DNA of 64,000 nucleotides from Rhodococcus sp. 06-235-1A. Its GTDB lineage: Bacteria; Actinomycetota; Actinomycetes; Mycobacteriales; Mycobacteriaceae. The notes below the pieces were generated by a model, which was not told the origin of the DNA, ran no database searches, and saw nothing but the letters and a program-made list of their open reading frames with translations. Location of the stretch: assembly GCF_002258785.1 (NCBI RefSeq), contig NZ_NOYI01000011.1, forward strand, positions 124,001 to 188,000. The letters run 5' to 3'. Positions 33,768 to 42,949 of this stretch are shown here, in pieces (position 1 is the first letter of the stretch; each line of letters opens with the position of its first letter). A program made the translations under genes and the position numbers.

Positions 33768-34667
33768 ATGGCTACTGTCGAAGAAGCGGACGCATTCGGA
33801 GACGTGACGCTCGAGCACCACACGATCACCGCGAACGGCATCGCGCACCACGTGGTGACCGCAGGCTCCGGACCACCCGTCTACTTACTCCACGGATTCC
33901 CCGAGACCTGGTTCGGGTGGCGAAAACAGATCGCAGTCCTGGCAAAGACGTACACAGTGATCGCTCCGGACCTGCGTGGATACGGAGCAACGGACAAACC
34001 CGCCACCGGCTACGACAAGCGAACCATGGCAGCCGACGTCGTCGCCATAATGGACGCACTCGGACACGAGAAGATCGCCCTGGTAACACATGATCGCGGC
34101 TCCCGCGTGGGCACCAGATTCGCGAAGGATCACCCCGACAAGCTCGATCGACTGGTGGTGATGGACAACATTCCCACTCGCATCGTGGCAGAGACCTACG
34201 ACGTGGCCAAAGCAAACGCCGGCTACTGGTTCTTCACATTCCTCGCGGTTCCCGATCTACCCGAAACCTTGATTGCAGGAAAAGAACGCGAATTCCTGAC
34301 CTACTTCTACCGCACGTGGTCGTACAACCCGGAAATGCTCACGCCCGCAGAGATCGACGTCTACGTGCGGGCCTACCAGCAGCCCGGAACAGTCCGGGGT
34401 TCTTGTGCGGATTACCGCGCTGCAGCGGAGGACGTCGCGCAGGACGAGCAAGACCTCGACACCCTCATACAATGCCCTCTTCTGAGTATGTGGGGTGAAG
34501 ACTTCGCGGCGGTGGGCGGCGCGTACGACGTCGCGGCCATCTGGCAATCGATGGGCACGAACGTACGCACAGTGGCCATTCCGCGCTGCGGCCACCTGTG
34601 CCACGAAGAACGACCCGACGTGGTCAACCATGAGTTACTCGAATTCCTCCACGGATGGACAGGCTGA
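33768..34667 (+). CDS. Alpha/beta hydrolase, Asp nucleophile (epoxide hydrolase/haloacid dehalogenase type)
   Basis: A 299-residue alpha/beta hydrolase. Oxyanion-region motif LLHGFPETWFGWRKQI (residues 40-55), nucleophile elbow VTHDRGSRVG with D109, and the catalytic His in RCGHLCHEERPD (H276). An Asp nucleophile in HDRG is the mark of epoxide hydrolases and fluoroacetate/haloacetate dehalogenases rather than esterases. The HDRGSRVG form and the YDKRTMAADVVAIMDALGH segment resemble the haloacetate dehalogenase branch. It precedes a 2-hydroxyacid oxidation module; haloacid hydrolysis would give exactly a 2-hydroxyacid, an attractive but unproven link. Confidence 0.85.
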   Translation: MATVEEADAFGDVTLEHHTITANGIAHHVVTAGSGPPVYLLHGFPETWFGWRKQIAVLAKTYTVIAPDLRGYGATDKPATGYDKRTMAADVVAIMDALGHEKIALVTHDRGSRVGTRFAKDHPDKLDRLVVMDNIPTRIVAETYDVAKANAGYWFFTFLAVPDLPETLIAGKEREFLTYFYRTWSYNPEMLTPAEIDVYVRAYQQPGTVRGSCADYRAAAEDVAQDEQDLDTLIQCPLLSMWGEDFAAVGGAYDVAAIWQSMGTNVRTVAIPRCGHLCHEERPDVVNHELLEFLHGWTG

Positions 34668-34751
34668 CCCGCTGCCGACATCTCGGCCCAGTCTCAGCTC
34701 GCACCGCTTTTGGGGCTCGAACGCAGCCTGGAAACGTAAATTCGGCCGACC

Positions 34752-34785
34752 GAATACCCGCACGAATACCCGCACGAATACCCAC
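34752..34785 (+). repeat. Short tandem repeat GAATACCCGCAC
   Basis: The 12-bp unit GAATACCCGCAC occurs at 34752 and 34764, with a 10-bp partial third copy at 34776, between the hydrolase and the cyclase-family gene. It is too short for a CRISPR array and is probably a slippage product in a leader region. Confidence 0.7.
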
Positions 34786-34818
34786 AGTATCGACACAGAG
34801 AGCGAAGTGCTGAAAAAA

Positions 34819-35790
34819 ATGACCGACTTCGATTTTCCATCCAAAGACACAGTCCTCGGCTACTACGATTCGCTGTCGAACTGGGGCCGATGGGGCGAGA
34901 ACGACAGACTCGGCACGTTGAACTTCATCACACCCGAGGTCCGTAAGAAAGCCGCTGCTCTGATCAGCAGCGGCCAGGTGATCTCGCTCTCGCAGAACCT
35001 GGATCCCAACAACCCGGACCCACTGGGTGCGGGAATGGGAAATATCCAACGCTTCATGCAGCTCGGCGAGGTGTCACACATTGCGAATCAAAAGGTCCAA
35101 GCAGATGCGGTGACCGATTTTATCGGCATTGAAGCCCATGGCTCGAACACGCACTTGGATGGGCTCGGACATTACGCATGGAAAGGTCGAAACTACAATG
35201 GATTCGACGCATCCGAGACCAATTCGATCGACGGCTCGCAAGCGTTGTCCATCCACCAAGCCGAGCATGGAATCGTCAGCTCAGCTGTCATACTGGATAT
35301 CTGCGGACTGCACGGTGTCCAGTGGCTCGAAACCTCCTATGCCATAACCCCGGATGATCTCCTCGCCGCCGAGAAGCGACAAGGGGTCACCGTAGAACCC
35401 GGTGACGTACTGCTGGTGCATACCGGCCATGTGGCAAAGATACGGGCCAACGGACCGGCCCCGGTATCCAGCGCGGACACCCCAGTTCCGCCGGGCGCGG
35501 GCTTACATGCCAGCTGCCTCCCGTTCTTGCATGACCGGGGCGTCTCCGCACTCGGCTCCGATACCGTGCAAGACGTCCAACCATCCGGATACGACGACTG
35601 GGATCTGTTCAGGCCGATCCACTCCATCGGAATCGTAGCCCTGGGGCTGTGGCTGATCGACAACATGGACCTCACCGAGGCGGTAGACAAATGCCGAGAG
35701 GTCGAGCGCTGGAAACTATTCTTCGCCCTTCTACCATGGAAAATGGTGGGCGTCACCTCGGCGGCGACCAACCCCGTTGCAATCTTTTGA
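34819..35790 (+). CDS. Cyclase-family metal amidohydrolase (kynurenine formamidase fold)
   Basis: A 323-residue protein (ATG 34819; GTG 34807 is an alternative four codons upstream with a slightly better ribosome-binding site). The family signature HGSNTHLDGLGH provides the metal-binding His and Asp. DRLGTLNFITPEVRKKAAALI and GVTVEPGDVLLVHTGH are conserved surroundings. Family members hydrolyse cyclic amides, lactones or formamides (kynurenine formamidase, isatin hydrolase). No signal peptide. Here it sits between a dehalogenase/epoxide hydrolase-like gene and a 2-hydroxyacid oxidase and likely opens a ring or ester intermediate. Confidence 0.85.
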   Translation: MTDFDFPSKDTVLGYYDSLSNWGRWGENDRLGTLNFITPEVRKKAAALISSGQVISLSQNLDPNNPDPLGAGMGNIQRFMQLGEVSHIANQKVQADAVTDFIGIEAHGSNTHLDGLGHYAWKGRNYNGFDASETNSIDGSQALSIHQAEHGIVSSAVILDICGLHGVQWLETSYAITPDDLLAAEKRQGVTVEPGDVLLVHTGHVAKIRANGPAPVSSADTPVPPGAGLHASCLPFLHDRGVSALGSDTVQDVQPSGYDDWDLFRPIHSIGIVALGLWLIDNMDLTEAVDKCREVERWKLFFALLPWKMVGVTSAATNPVAIF

Positions 35791-35865
35791 CCTTTTTCAA
35801 ATAGACGAAGCCTATCGATCCTTCTATCGAACATCGACCCTTTGGAATTCACAGAAAGTCGACGC

Positions 35866-37035
35866 ATGGCTAATTACGGCGAGTACCAGAAAACCTTTTA
35901 TCGCACAGGTTCCGAAAGCCCCACGTCCCCCCAATCGCTGCCCTTCAAATACGCTGATCTCGAGAGGCAAGCACTCGACCTGCTCGACCCCAAGGTGGTC
36001 GATTATGTTTTCGGCGGTGCCGGTGATGAGCACACCCAGCGACAAAATGTTTCGGTATTTGAGGAGAAGTGGGGAATTGTCCCTCGGATGCTCAATGACG
36101 CCGCCGATCGCGATCTATCGATCGAAGTCTTCGGGCGCACGTTCCCCACGCCGATATTCCTTGCGCCCATCGGGGTCATCGGAGTCATGTCGGAAGACAT
36201 GCACGGCGATCTCGCAGTGGCACGCGCGGCGTCGGAGACAGGCGTCCCTATGATGTCGGCGACCCTATCCATGGACCCTTTGGAAGTAGTTGCGAAAGAA
36301 TTCGGCGGTACTCCAGGGTTCTTTCAGCTGTACACATCCAGTGATCGTGAACTCACTGAAAGTCTCGTCCGCCGTGTGGAGGCTGCCGGCTACACAGCAA
36401 TTGCCCTCACCGCCGACACGCGCGCCCAGGGATGGCGCCCTCGGGATTTAGCGCAAGGAACAATACCGCAGTACCGAGGCTTGTGCTTGGAAACATATTT
36501 CTCGGATCCGGTCTTCAGATCCCGATTGAGTAAGCCGCCGGAGGAGGATCTGAACGCGGCGATTGTCCATTGGATGAGCATTTTCACGAATCCAACGTTG
36601 AGTTGGACGGAGGTGGAATGGATCAAGTCCCTGACGAAGTTGCCTGTGATGGTCAAGGGGATCTGTCATCCCGACGACGCTCGCCGTTCCCGAGACGCCG
36701 GCCTCGATGGAATCTATGTAACCAACCACGGCGGCCGTCAAGTCAACAATGCACCTGCTCTCGAATTTTTGCCCGCCGTGGTGGATGCAGCCGACGGATT
36801 ACCGGTCCTTTTCGATTCCGGCGTCCGCAGCGGAGTGGATGTGGTCAAGGCACTGGCGTTGGGCGCGACGGCGGTGGGAATCGGACGTCCGTACGCGTAC
36901 GGTCTCCCTATCGCAGGTACGGATGGGGTCGTGCACGTACTTCGCAGCATCCTGGCTGAAACTGACTTGACCATGGGCATCAACGGTTATGCGCGCATAG
37001 CAGACCTCAACCGAGATTCTTTGATAGCGCTGTGA
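35866..37035 (+). CDS. FMN-dependent L-2-hydroxyacid oxidase (lactate monooxygenase type)
   Basis: A 389-residue TIM-barrel flavoenzyme starting at ATG 35866 with AGAAAG upstream. Visible: VVDYVFGGAGDEHTQRQN, PTPIFLAPIGVIGVM, QLYTSSDRELTE, the FMN lysine K264 in LPVMVKGI, the catalytic pair H288 and R291 in VTNHGGRQ, and DSGVRSGVDVVKALALGA with GIGRPYAYG. Family members oxidise glycolate, lactate or mandelate; its ~390 residues and late GRPYAYGLPIAG match lactate 2-monooxygenases of actinobacteria. It would convert the 2-hydroxyacid to a 2-oxoacid. Confidence 0.9.
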   Translation: MANYGEYQKTFYRTGSESPTSPQSLPFKYADLERQALDLLDPKVVDYVFGGAGDEHTQRQNVSVFEEKWGIVPRMLNDAADRDLSIEVFGRTFPTPIFLAPIGVIGVMSEDMHGDLAVARAASETGVPMMSATLSMDPLEVVAKEFGGTPGFFQLYTSSDRELTESLVRRVEAAGYTAIALTADTRAQGWRPRDLAQGTIPQYRGLCLETYFSDPVFRSRLSKPPEEDLNAAIVHWMSIFTNPTLSWTEVEWIKSLTKLPVMVKGICHPDDARRSRDAGLDGIYVTNHGGRQVNNAPALEFLPAVVDAADGLPVLFDSGVRSGVDVVKALALGATAVGIGRPYAYGLPIAGTDGVVHVLRSILAETDLTMGINGYARIADLNRDSLIAL

Positions 37036-37063
37036 CAATCTGCTGTGCACCGATCCCCCCAGC

Positions 37064-37116
37064 CGACCGGTACGCCGCCGCCAGCCCGCGTTTGCTTGGT
37101 GGTGACGTACCGGTCG
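37064..37116. repeat. Long 11-bp inverted repeat downstream of oxidase
   Basis: CGACCGGTACG (37064-37074) and its exact reverse complement (37106-37116) are separated by 31 bp, about 30 bp after the oxidase stop. GC-rich flanks can extend pairing. It may be a terminator-like structure or an operator in the 380-bp gap before the FAH-family gene. Confidence 0.5.
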
Positions 37117-37414
37117 CCGCGGGGCTGCGCAGGGGATGGATGAGCACCGTCGATGGGGCCGACCGCCTCGGTCTCGTCGCATAGCGACCTCCGCTTCGAG
37201 CTCTCCCCGTCCGTAGCTGGTCGTAAACCAGACCGCCCGCCCACTACAGGTCGAAAACCTGCTCGCACAACGCAGAATCGATTGACCATGCACAAGCAAC
37301 AACCTCAACTGGTTGCTACCGACACTGCGGGAGTGGACACATGAGACAACACAACGATAAAGCAGTCGCCAGTCACGCTGCTGCGTTCGGTTCCGGCGAC
37401 CGGGACTTTGCCTG

Positions 37415-38290
37415 ATGCGCTTCGTGAGATTCGGCCCTGCCGGCCGTGAACGGCCCGGAATGATGTTGTCGAGCGACAAGGCTGCGGATCTGTCATCGCT
37501 GGTGGGGGACGTCACCGGCGAGTTCCTCGGAGACCTACCGATCGCCGAACTTACCGCCGCGGCATCGGGTTCCGTCCCGGTCATAGACCTGAAGGGTATT
37601 CGACTCGGCCCTCCGATCACGCGACCGTCGGCGATTTACGCGGTAGGTCTGAACTACCGCGATCACGCCGAAGAAACGGGAATGGACTGCCCGACACAAC
37701 CTATCGTCTTCGCCAAGGCTCCCAACTCCGTATGCGGATCGACCGATGATGTCGTATTGCCCCGCACTGCCCGGCGCGGAGACTGGGAAGCCGAACTCGG
37801 AGTGGTGATCGGCCGAACCGCTTTCGAGTTGTCGTCGCTCGATGAGGCTGCCAGAGTGATCGGTGGATATGTCGCCGCCAACGACGTCTCGGAGCGAGAC
37901 TTGCAGCTCGGGGGAGGCGGACAGTGGTTGCCCGGAAAATCTTTCCCTACAGCCTGCCCGCTCGGCCCGTGGCTGGCCACTCCTGACGAGGTCACAGACC
38001 TGTCCGCCTTACGTGTCCACTTGACGGTCAATGGCGAAACCAAACAAGATGGAACAACCGCAGACATGATTTTCACGGTGCCCGAGCTCGTCTTCCGCCT
38101 CAGTCAGTATCTCCGCTTCGAGGCCGGCGACCTCATCGTCACCGGAACCCCTGCTGGAGTCGGAATGGGTAGAACACCCCCGGAATATCTAGCCGACGGG
38201 GATCTGATCGAACTGTCCATCACTCATCTCGGCACTTTGCGGAACACCGTTCGTATCCCTGCCCCGCACCCGACTTCAGGAAGACTCTGA
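37415..38290 (+). CDS. Fumarylacetoacetate-hydrolase family protein
   Basis: A 291-residue FAH-family protein starting at ATG 37415. Typical signatures: RPSAIYAVGLNYRDHAEE (about residues 69-86), IVFAKAPNSVCGSTDDV, DWEAELGVVIGR (metal-binding Glu residues), GGYVAANDVSERDLQ and the C-terminal FEAGDLIVTGTPAGVGMGR. Family members cleave C-C bonds of 1,3-dioxo acids or act as oxaloacetate decarboxylases or 2-keto-acid hydratases. Its stop overlaps the start of the giant dehydrogenase, so the two act together, perhaps on the 2-oxoacid product. Confidence 0.9.
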   Translation: MRFVRFGPAGRERPGMMLSSDKAADLSSLVGDVTGEFLGDLPIAELTAAASGSVPVIDLKGIRLGPPITRPSAIYAVGLNYRDHAEETGMDCPTQPIVFAKAPNSVCGSTDDVVLPRTARRGDWEAELGVVIGRTAFELSSLDEAARVIGGYVAANDVSERDLQLGGGGQWLPGKSFPTACPLGPWLATPDEVTDLSALRVHLTVNGETKQDGTTADMIFTVPELVFRLSQYLRFEAGDLIVTGTPAGVGMGRTPPEYLADGDLIELSITHLGTLRNTVRIPAPHPTSGRL

Positions 38291-41226
38291 TGCCGCCGAT
38301 CTCGTTGAAAGTTCTGCGCTCGATACAAGCACGCGCCGGACTGGGCCCGCACACAGATCACGGGACAGATCGACGAAATTTTCCTGATCGGGTACACGGC
38401 GCAGCATCGGCTGCTTTGGTCGCCGAACTTGTCGAGACTCTCGGCGATCAGGTACTCGGCGAGGTACTCGACCTCGCCCGCTACGCAAGCGATGCAAGCC
38501 CCTACCGAATGATTCCCAGTGCCGTGGTCGTTGCCGAAGACCTCGATACCGTGATCGGTGTACTCGCGTACGCACATACGCACCGTCGGTCGGTGGTCTT
38601 TCGGGCTGCGGGAACCAGTTTATCCGGACAATCGCAGACCGACGACCTTCTCGTCGACGTTCGCAAGCATTGGGGCGGATTCGAGATCCTCGACGACGGT
38701 AAGACCGTACGGGCACGACCGGGCGCGATCATCGGCCACATCAACGCCGCCCTCAAGAAACACCAACGGGTCCTCGGGCCCGATCCTGCGAGCAGCAACG
38801 TTGCATGCGTGGGAGGCGTCGTGTCCAACAATGCCAGCGGAATGGCCGCCGGTACTGCCCACAGTTCGTACGCCACCGTTCGCTCGATGACTCTGGTGCT
38901 GCCCAACGGCACAACTGTCGACACAGCAGCCCCGGATGCCGAACGTCGATTCCATGACGCCGCACCCGAGCTCGCCGCCGGGCTGCTGACGATCCGTGAC
39001 CGTATTCGAGCCGACACCGAACTCGCAACACGTCTGCGGCACAAATACGAGATCAAGAACACCAACGGATATCGCCTCGTGGCATTCCTCGATGCCGACT
39101 CGCCGCTGGAAATCTTTCGTCGACTCGTCATCGGTTCGGAAGGAACCCTCGCGTTCATTGCCGAGGTGGTTTTCGACACTGTTCAACTTGGGGCTCTGCA
39201 CACGACGGCACTGCTGCTGTTCCCCGATCTTCGAGGTGCAGCCGACGCCGTCGAGCACTTCGTCGCAGCAGGTGCCAGAGCCGTCGAGTTGATGGACGCG
39301 CCGACCCTACGTTTGTCCGCCGACAAACCGCGCGCTCCTGCTTCGTGGGCAACACTGACAGACCGGTGTGCCTCGCTCCTCGTCGAGTTCCGTGCCGCCG
39401 ACACTCGATCCGTGGCCGAAGTACAGTCGCGCGCCCAATCGATCGTCGATGGTCTCGTCTTGCTTGAGTCTGCCGAGTTCACCTCCGACGACGATCTCGC
39501 CGAATTCTATTGGTGGGTACGCGGCAGTCTCATGGCCGGTCTCGGCGCAAGCCGACCTCCCGGTACGACTCTGATCGTCGAGGACGTATGTGTCAGACCC
39601 GAACACCTGGCCGAGGCCAGTCGCGCCATAGCAGCCTTGCAAGGCCACTACGGTTACCCGCCTGGAGTCGCGGGCCACGCATCCGCCGGAAACCTGCACT
39701 TCATTCTCGCGCTGGACGCAAGCTCGGCAGCCGACCGAACTCGCTACGAAGCATTCATGGACGACCTCGCGCATCTGGTCGTCGACCGCTTCGACGGCTC
39801 ATTGAAAGCAGAGCACGGAACGGGCCGGAACATGACACCGTTCCTTGAACTGGAATGGGGCCGCGCGGTCGTCGATCTGATGTGGAAGATCAAGAGTTTG
39901 GCAGATCCGCACATGGTTCTTGCGCCCGGAGTGATGCTCAACCGCGACAATACAGCCAACATGTCCAATCTCAAGACCATGCCTGCGATCGAGACGATCG
40001 CGGACGCCTGCTTCGAATGCGGCTTCTGCGAGCAGGTATGCCCAAGCCGCGACATCACCACCACTCCGCGTCAACGCATTTCGCTCCGCCGCGAGATGGA
40101 GCGTCACCCGCACGGCTCACCGACGTTGGACACCCTTCTGCGGCAATACGAGTACGACGCCGTGCAGACCTGCGCCGGTGACAGCTCGTGCGCTGCGGCA
40201 TGTCCGGTCGGTATCGACACCGGAGCACTGATGAAAGACTTCCGGACAGCGTCCAACACACCCCACGCCTCCCGGGTAGCAGTTTCGATGGCGCGGCATT
40301 GGTCACTCGTCGAACGCGTCGCTCGGACGACGTTGCGCATCGGTGCAAGGATGGGAACCCGTCGAATGACAGTGTTGACGGCGCTGGCCAGACGAGCAGT
40401 CGGCAACGAACTGGTGCCGTCATGGATCGACGCCATGCCTACAGCTGCCCCGTCGATGCCCTCGACAACCCGTTCGGGGGCGCACGCGGTGTATCTTCCA
40501 GCGTGCATCAATCGGATCTTCGGGCCATCGCCGAACGGCGACGACGAGCATGTCGTGGCCGCGCTCACCGAAGTTTCGGCCCGGGCAGGGAAGCCCGTCT
40601 GGATTCCCGACGACGTAGCCGGGACATGCTGCGCCACAGTGTGGCATTCCAAGGGTTATACCGACGCCAATACGTACACAGCACGACAACTCGTCGACGA
40701 TCTCTGGCGGTGGAGCGAGCAGGGGCGGCTTCCCATCGTGGTGGATGCAACCTCGTGCACGTTGGGAGTGAGCCGCGAGATTTTGCCATACCTGGACGAG
40801 AAACGCCGCATGCACCACACTCGACTACAGATCGTGGACTCTCTGACGTGGGCGGCGAAGCACCTCCTGCCGACTTTGCGCGTGAGCGCGCCGTTGTCAT
40901 CGATGGCGGTCCACCCCACCTGCTCAGCACGCACCCTCGAACTCGGTGCTGATCTTATGACGATCGCGGCCGCCCTCGCCGAGACCGTCGACGTTCCGGC
41001 CTCGACCACATGCTGCGGCTTCGCGGGCGATCGCGGGTTTCTACATCCCGAGCTCACCGAGTCGGCCACACGCGCAGAGGCTGCCGAGGTAATCCTGGCA
41101 GGTAGCGCGGCAGTGACGTCGTCCAACCGAACATGCGAGGTCGGGTTGGAACATGCGACGGGACGCACCTACGAATCGATCGTCGTCGCACTCGCACGCG
41201 CCACCCGCACGCCCTCGGAGCGATAA
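38290..41226 (+). CDS. FAD/Fe-S D-2-hydroxyacid dehydrogenase (fused GlcD-GlcF type)
   Basis: A 978-residue fused dehydrogenase. Residues ~70-250 form the FAD-binding PCMH domain (VVFRAAGTSLSGQSQTDDLL, GPDPASSNVACVGGVVSNNASG). The GlcD C-terminal domain follows, with KAEHGTGRNMTPFLE before 540. A ferredoxin-like domain has CFECGFCEQVC (C574, C577, C580, C584) and CAGDSSCAAACPVG (C628, C634, C638). The C-terminus holds two CCG-type segments (GTCCATVWHSKG; TCCGFAGDRGF) as in GlcF. The size and order match iron-sulfur D-lactate dehydrogenases (Dld-II type) that feed electrons to the quinone pool. Translationally coupled to the FAH gene. Confidence 0.92.
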   Translation: MPPISLKVLRSIQARAGLGPHTDHGTDRRNFPDRVHGAASAALVAELVETLGDQVLGEVLDLARYASDASPYRMIPSAVVVAEDLDTVIGVLAYAHTHRRSVVFRAAGTSLSGQSQTDDLLVDVRKHWGGFEILDDGKTVRARPGAIIGHINAALKKHQRVLGPDPASSNVACVGGVVSNNASGMAAGTAHSSYATVRSMTLVLPNGTTVDTAAPDAERRFHDAAPELAAGLLTIRDRIRADTELATRLRHKYEIKNTNGYRLVAFLDADSPLEIFRRLVIGSEGTLAFIAEVVFDTVQLGALHTTALLLFPDLRGAADAVEHFVAAGARAVELMDAPTLRLSADKPRAPASWATLTDRCASLLVEFRAADTRSVAEVQSRAQSIVDGLVLLESAEFTSDDDLAEFYWWVRGSLMAGLGASRPPGTTLIVEDVCVRPEHLAEASRAIAALQGHYGYPPGVAGHASAGNLHFILALDASSAADRTRYEAFMDDLAHLVVDRFDGSLKAEHGTGRNMTPFLELEWGRAVVDLMWKIKSLADPHMVLAPGVMLNRDNTANMSNLKTMPAIETIADACFECGFCEQVCPSRDITTTPRQRISLRREMERHPHGSPTLDTLLRQYEYDAVQTCAGDSSCAAACPVGIDTGALMKDFRTASNTPHASRVAVSMARHWSLVERVARTTLRIGARMGTRRMTVLTALARRAVGNELVPSWIDAMPTAAPSMPSTTRSGAHAVYLPACINRIFGPSPNGDDEHVVAALTEVSARAGKPVWIPDDVAGTCCATVWHSKGYTDANTYTARQLVDDLWRWSEQGRLPIVVDATSCTLGVSREILPYLDEKRRMHHTRLQIVDSLTWAAKHLLPTLRVSAPLSSMAVHPTCSARTLELGADLMTIAAALAETVDVPASTTCCGFAGDRGFLHPELTESATRAEAAEVILAGSAAVTSSNRTCEVGLEHATGRTYESIVVALARATRTPSER

Positions 41227-41295
41227 AGAGCGAGCACTATCATCGAACGACGGCCGTACATCCGGCCAAGCGACGATCGGAGAGGACTGGGCCTC

Positions 41296-41964
41296 GTGAC
41301 AGACGTGAGCACCACTGCGCTTTCCCAAGGGCTCGGCCGCGACATCACCGATCTCGTACGCGCCATGATCCTCGACGGCACGTTGAAACCGGGACAAGTG
41401 CTGCTGCCCCGTGATCTCCAGGCGCAGTTCGGTGTATCCACCATCCCCGTCCGTGAAGCCCTGCGCACACTTGCATCCGAAGGATTCGTAGTGTCGTCGC
41501 CGCGCCGACGCACGAGAGTGGCCGGTGTCTCGATGACCGAGCTCGGTGAGGTGTACACACTCCGGCGTTCAATCGAGCCGCCCCTGATGCGGCAGAGTGC
41601 AGCCAGCCGCACCGAGCTTCACATCCGGTTGGCCGTGGCCGCATTCGACGACATGGACCGCCACGTCGGCTCTGATGTGAATAAGTTTCTGGCCGCGCAC
41701 CGCGAATTTCACCGAGCGTTACTGGAACCGGCATTGGGGCCACTGACCGAACGTATTCTCCGGCAGCTGTGGCTCACATCGGATAGGTACGTACGCCTAG
41801 GGGTGGCTAGTACCCGAGTCGACGAACGTGCCCGAGACGATCACCTCACGTTGCTCGATTCGTACTCCTCAGGCGATGCGATACTTGCCGAGCAGACTGC
41901 GCGCGCGCACTTGCAGCTGGTAGAGCAGTCCGTAACCGGAGCGTTGGGTGATCTTCTCAACTGA
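41296..41964 (+). CDS. GntR-family regulator (FCD type)
   Basis: A 222-residue GntR regulator from GTG 41296 (GGAGAGG upstream). Winged HTH in residues 10-75: VRAMILDGTLKPGQVLLPRDL, QAQFGVSTIPVREALRTLASEGFV. The helical FCD effector domain has the metal-type residues in DMDRHVGSDVNKFLAAHREFHRALLEPA. FCD-type members (LldR, GlcC) sense lactate, glycolate or related hydroxyacids, which fits its place 70 bp after the D-2-hydroxyacid dehydrogenase. Likely local repressor. Confidence 0.92.
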   Translation: MTDVSTTALSQGLGRDITDLVRAMILDGTLKPGQVLLPRDLQAQFGVSTIPVREALRTLASEGFVVSSPRRRTRVAGVSMTELGEVYTLRRSIEPPLMRQSAASRTELHIRLAVAAFDDMDRHVGSDVNKFLAAHREFHRALLEPALGPLTERILRQLWLTSDRYVRLGVASTRVDERARDDHLTLLDSYSSGDAILAEQTARAHLQLVEQSVTGALGDLLN

Positions 41965-42198
41965 ACGCCCGGCGATCGGCCCAGACCTGATTTTGTCACG
42001 AACCGCTCCGGGATGCGGCGATGACTCGGACACCCGCGTCAACGCACCGACCGCCGCGAGCCCAAGGCGGCCAACCGTCAACAGCTAACGGAGTAATAGG
42101 TGACCTCTGTTCCGCAGTTCGGCATCGCCGACGAAATGAGTGTGTGATCGCATGAAGCGTTCTCGACGACAGGTACTTCGCCCGCTGTGGGAAGGAAT

Positions 42199-42759
42199 TC
42201 AGAACCCGGGTGGTGTGCAGATGAACAGAAATTTCGCAGTGTCCTCGGTGTCGTTGAACCATTGGTGCGGCGACGATGCGGTGTAGTAGATCGTGCTTCC
42301 GGGTTCGAGGGTGTGCTCAGCGTCGTCGATGACGAATCGAATGCGTCCGGAGATCACGTAGAGGAGTTCTTCACCGTTATGGGAGGTGGGCGATTCGGCG
42401 GCACTGCGAGGATCGGCTATCACTTCGTTGCATGCCATGGAACGAGAACCCGCCGTACAGAAACGCATCACAGCTCCTGGACCGAGAGAGTACGACGACG
42501 AATCGTCGACATGGATCACTGTCGCGTCCACGCGTGTACCTTGTTCGAGGAGATCGTGGGCCGTCGTGCCGAGCACTTGGGCAATTCGGTGCAGATTGAT
42601 GACGCTCGGCATGACGTTACCGTTCTCGATCTGACTCAGAAACGGTTGTGACAGTTGCGATCTCGCGGCCACATCGGTCAAGGTCAGCTGGATAGCGCGG
42701 CGCGCGGCGCGTATCGACGCTCCCAGCAATCGGGCGAGGTCTCGCTGGTCGTCGTCCAC
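42199..42759 (-). CDS. XRE-family regulator with C-terminal cupin
   Basis: A 186-residue regulator. N-terminal HTH (ARLLGASIRAARRAIQLTLTDV, ARSQLSQPFLSQIENGNVMPSVI) and C-terminal cupin (HNGEELLYVISGRIRFVIDDAEHTLEPGSTIYY, SPHQWFNDTEDTAKFLFI), with HNGEE and the distal His as the metal or ligand site. XRE-cupin proteins (PuuR/SutR type) sense small metabolites. It diverges from the 2OG-oxygenase operon; the shared element at 42849-42880 in the divergent region is the candidate operator, also found before the permease gene at 45886. Confidence 0.92.
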   Translation of the reverse strand: MDDDQRDLARLLGASIRAARRAIQLTLTDVAARSQLSQPFLSQIENGNVMPSVINLHRIAQVLGTTAHDLLEQGTRVDATVIHVDDSSSYSLGPGAVMRFCTAGSRSMACNEVIADPRSAAESPTSHNGEELLYVISGRIRFVIDDAEHTLEPGSTIYYTASSPHQWFNDTEDTAKFLFICTPPGF

Positions 42760-42848
42760 TCCCGGACGCTACCAAATCCGGCAATTACATGCGGTGGACG
42801 GTCCGCTTGACGACATCGAGAGTGCGGCCTAGGCGGCGGTGAGCATAA

Positions 42849-42880
42849 CGTAACAGAATAAACACATGGAATTAAATATT
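42849..42880 (+). promoter_or_regulatory. Shared 32-bp A/T-rich element, copy 1
   Basis: CGTAACAGAATAAACA, six variable bases (first five differ), then ATTAAATATT, 70 bp upstream of the 2OG-oxygenase start. The same 32-bp layout with 27 identical bases is found at 45806-45837 before the NCS2 permease. An A/T-rich block like this stands out in GC-rich DNA. It is either a regulator-binding site, probably for the adjacent XRE-cupin protein, or a duplicated promoter. Confidence 0.75.
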
Positions 42881-42949
42881 ACTGTGTTCAATGTTATCTA
42901 ACGCGAACTGCGGTTCGACAGGCCCACTACAGTACGAAGCGGAGAAGCA

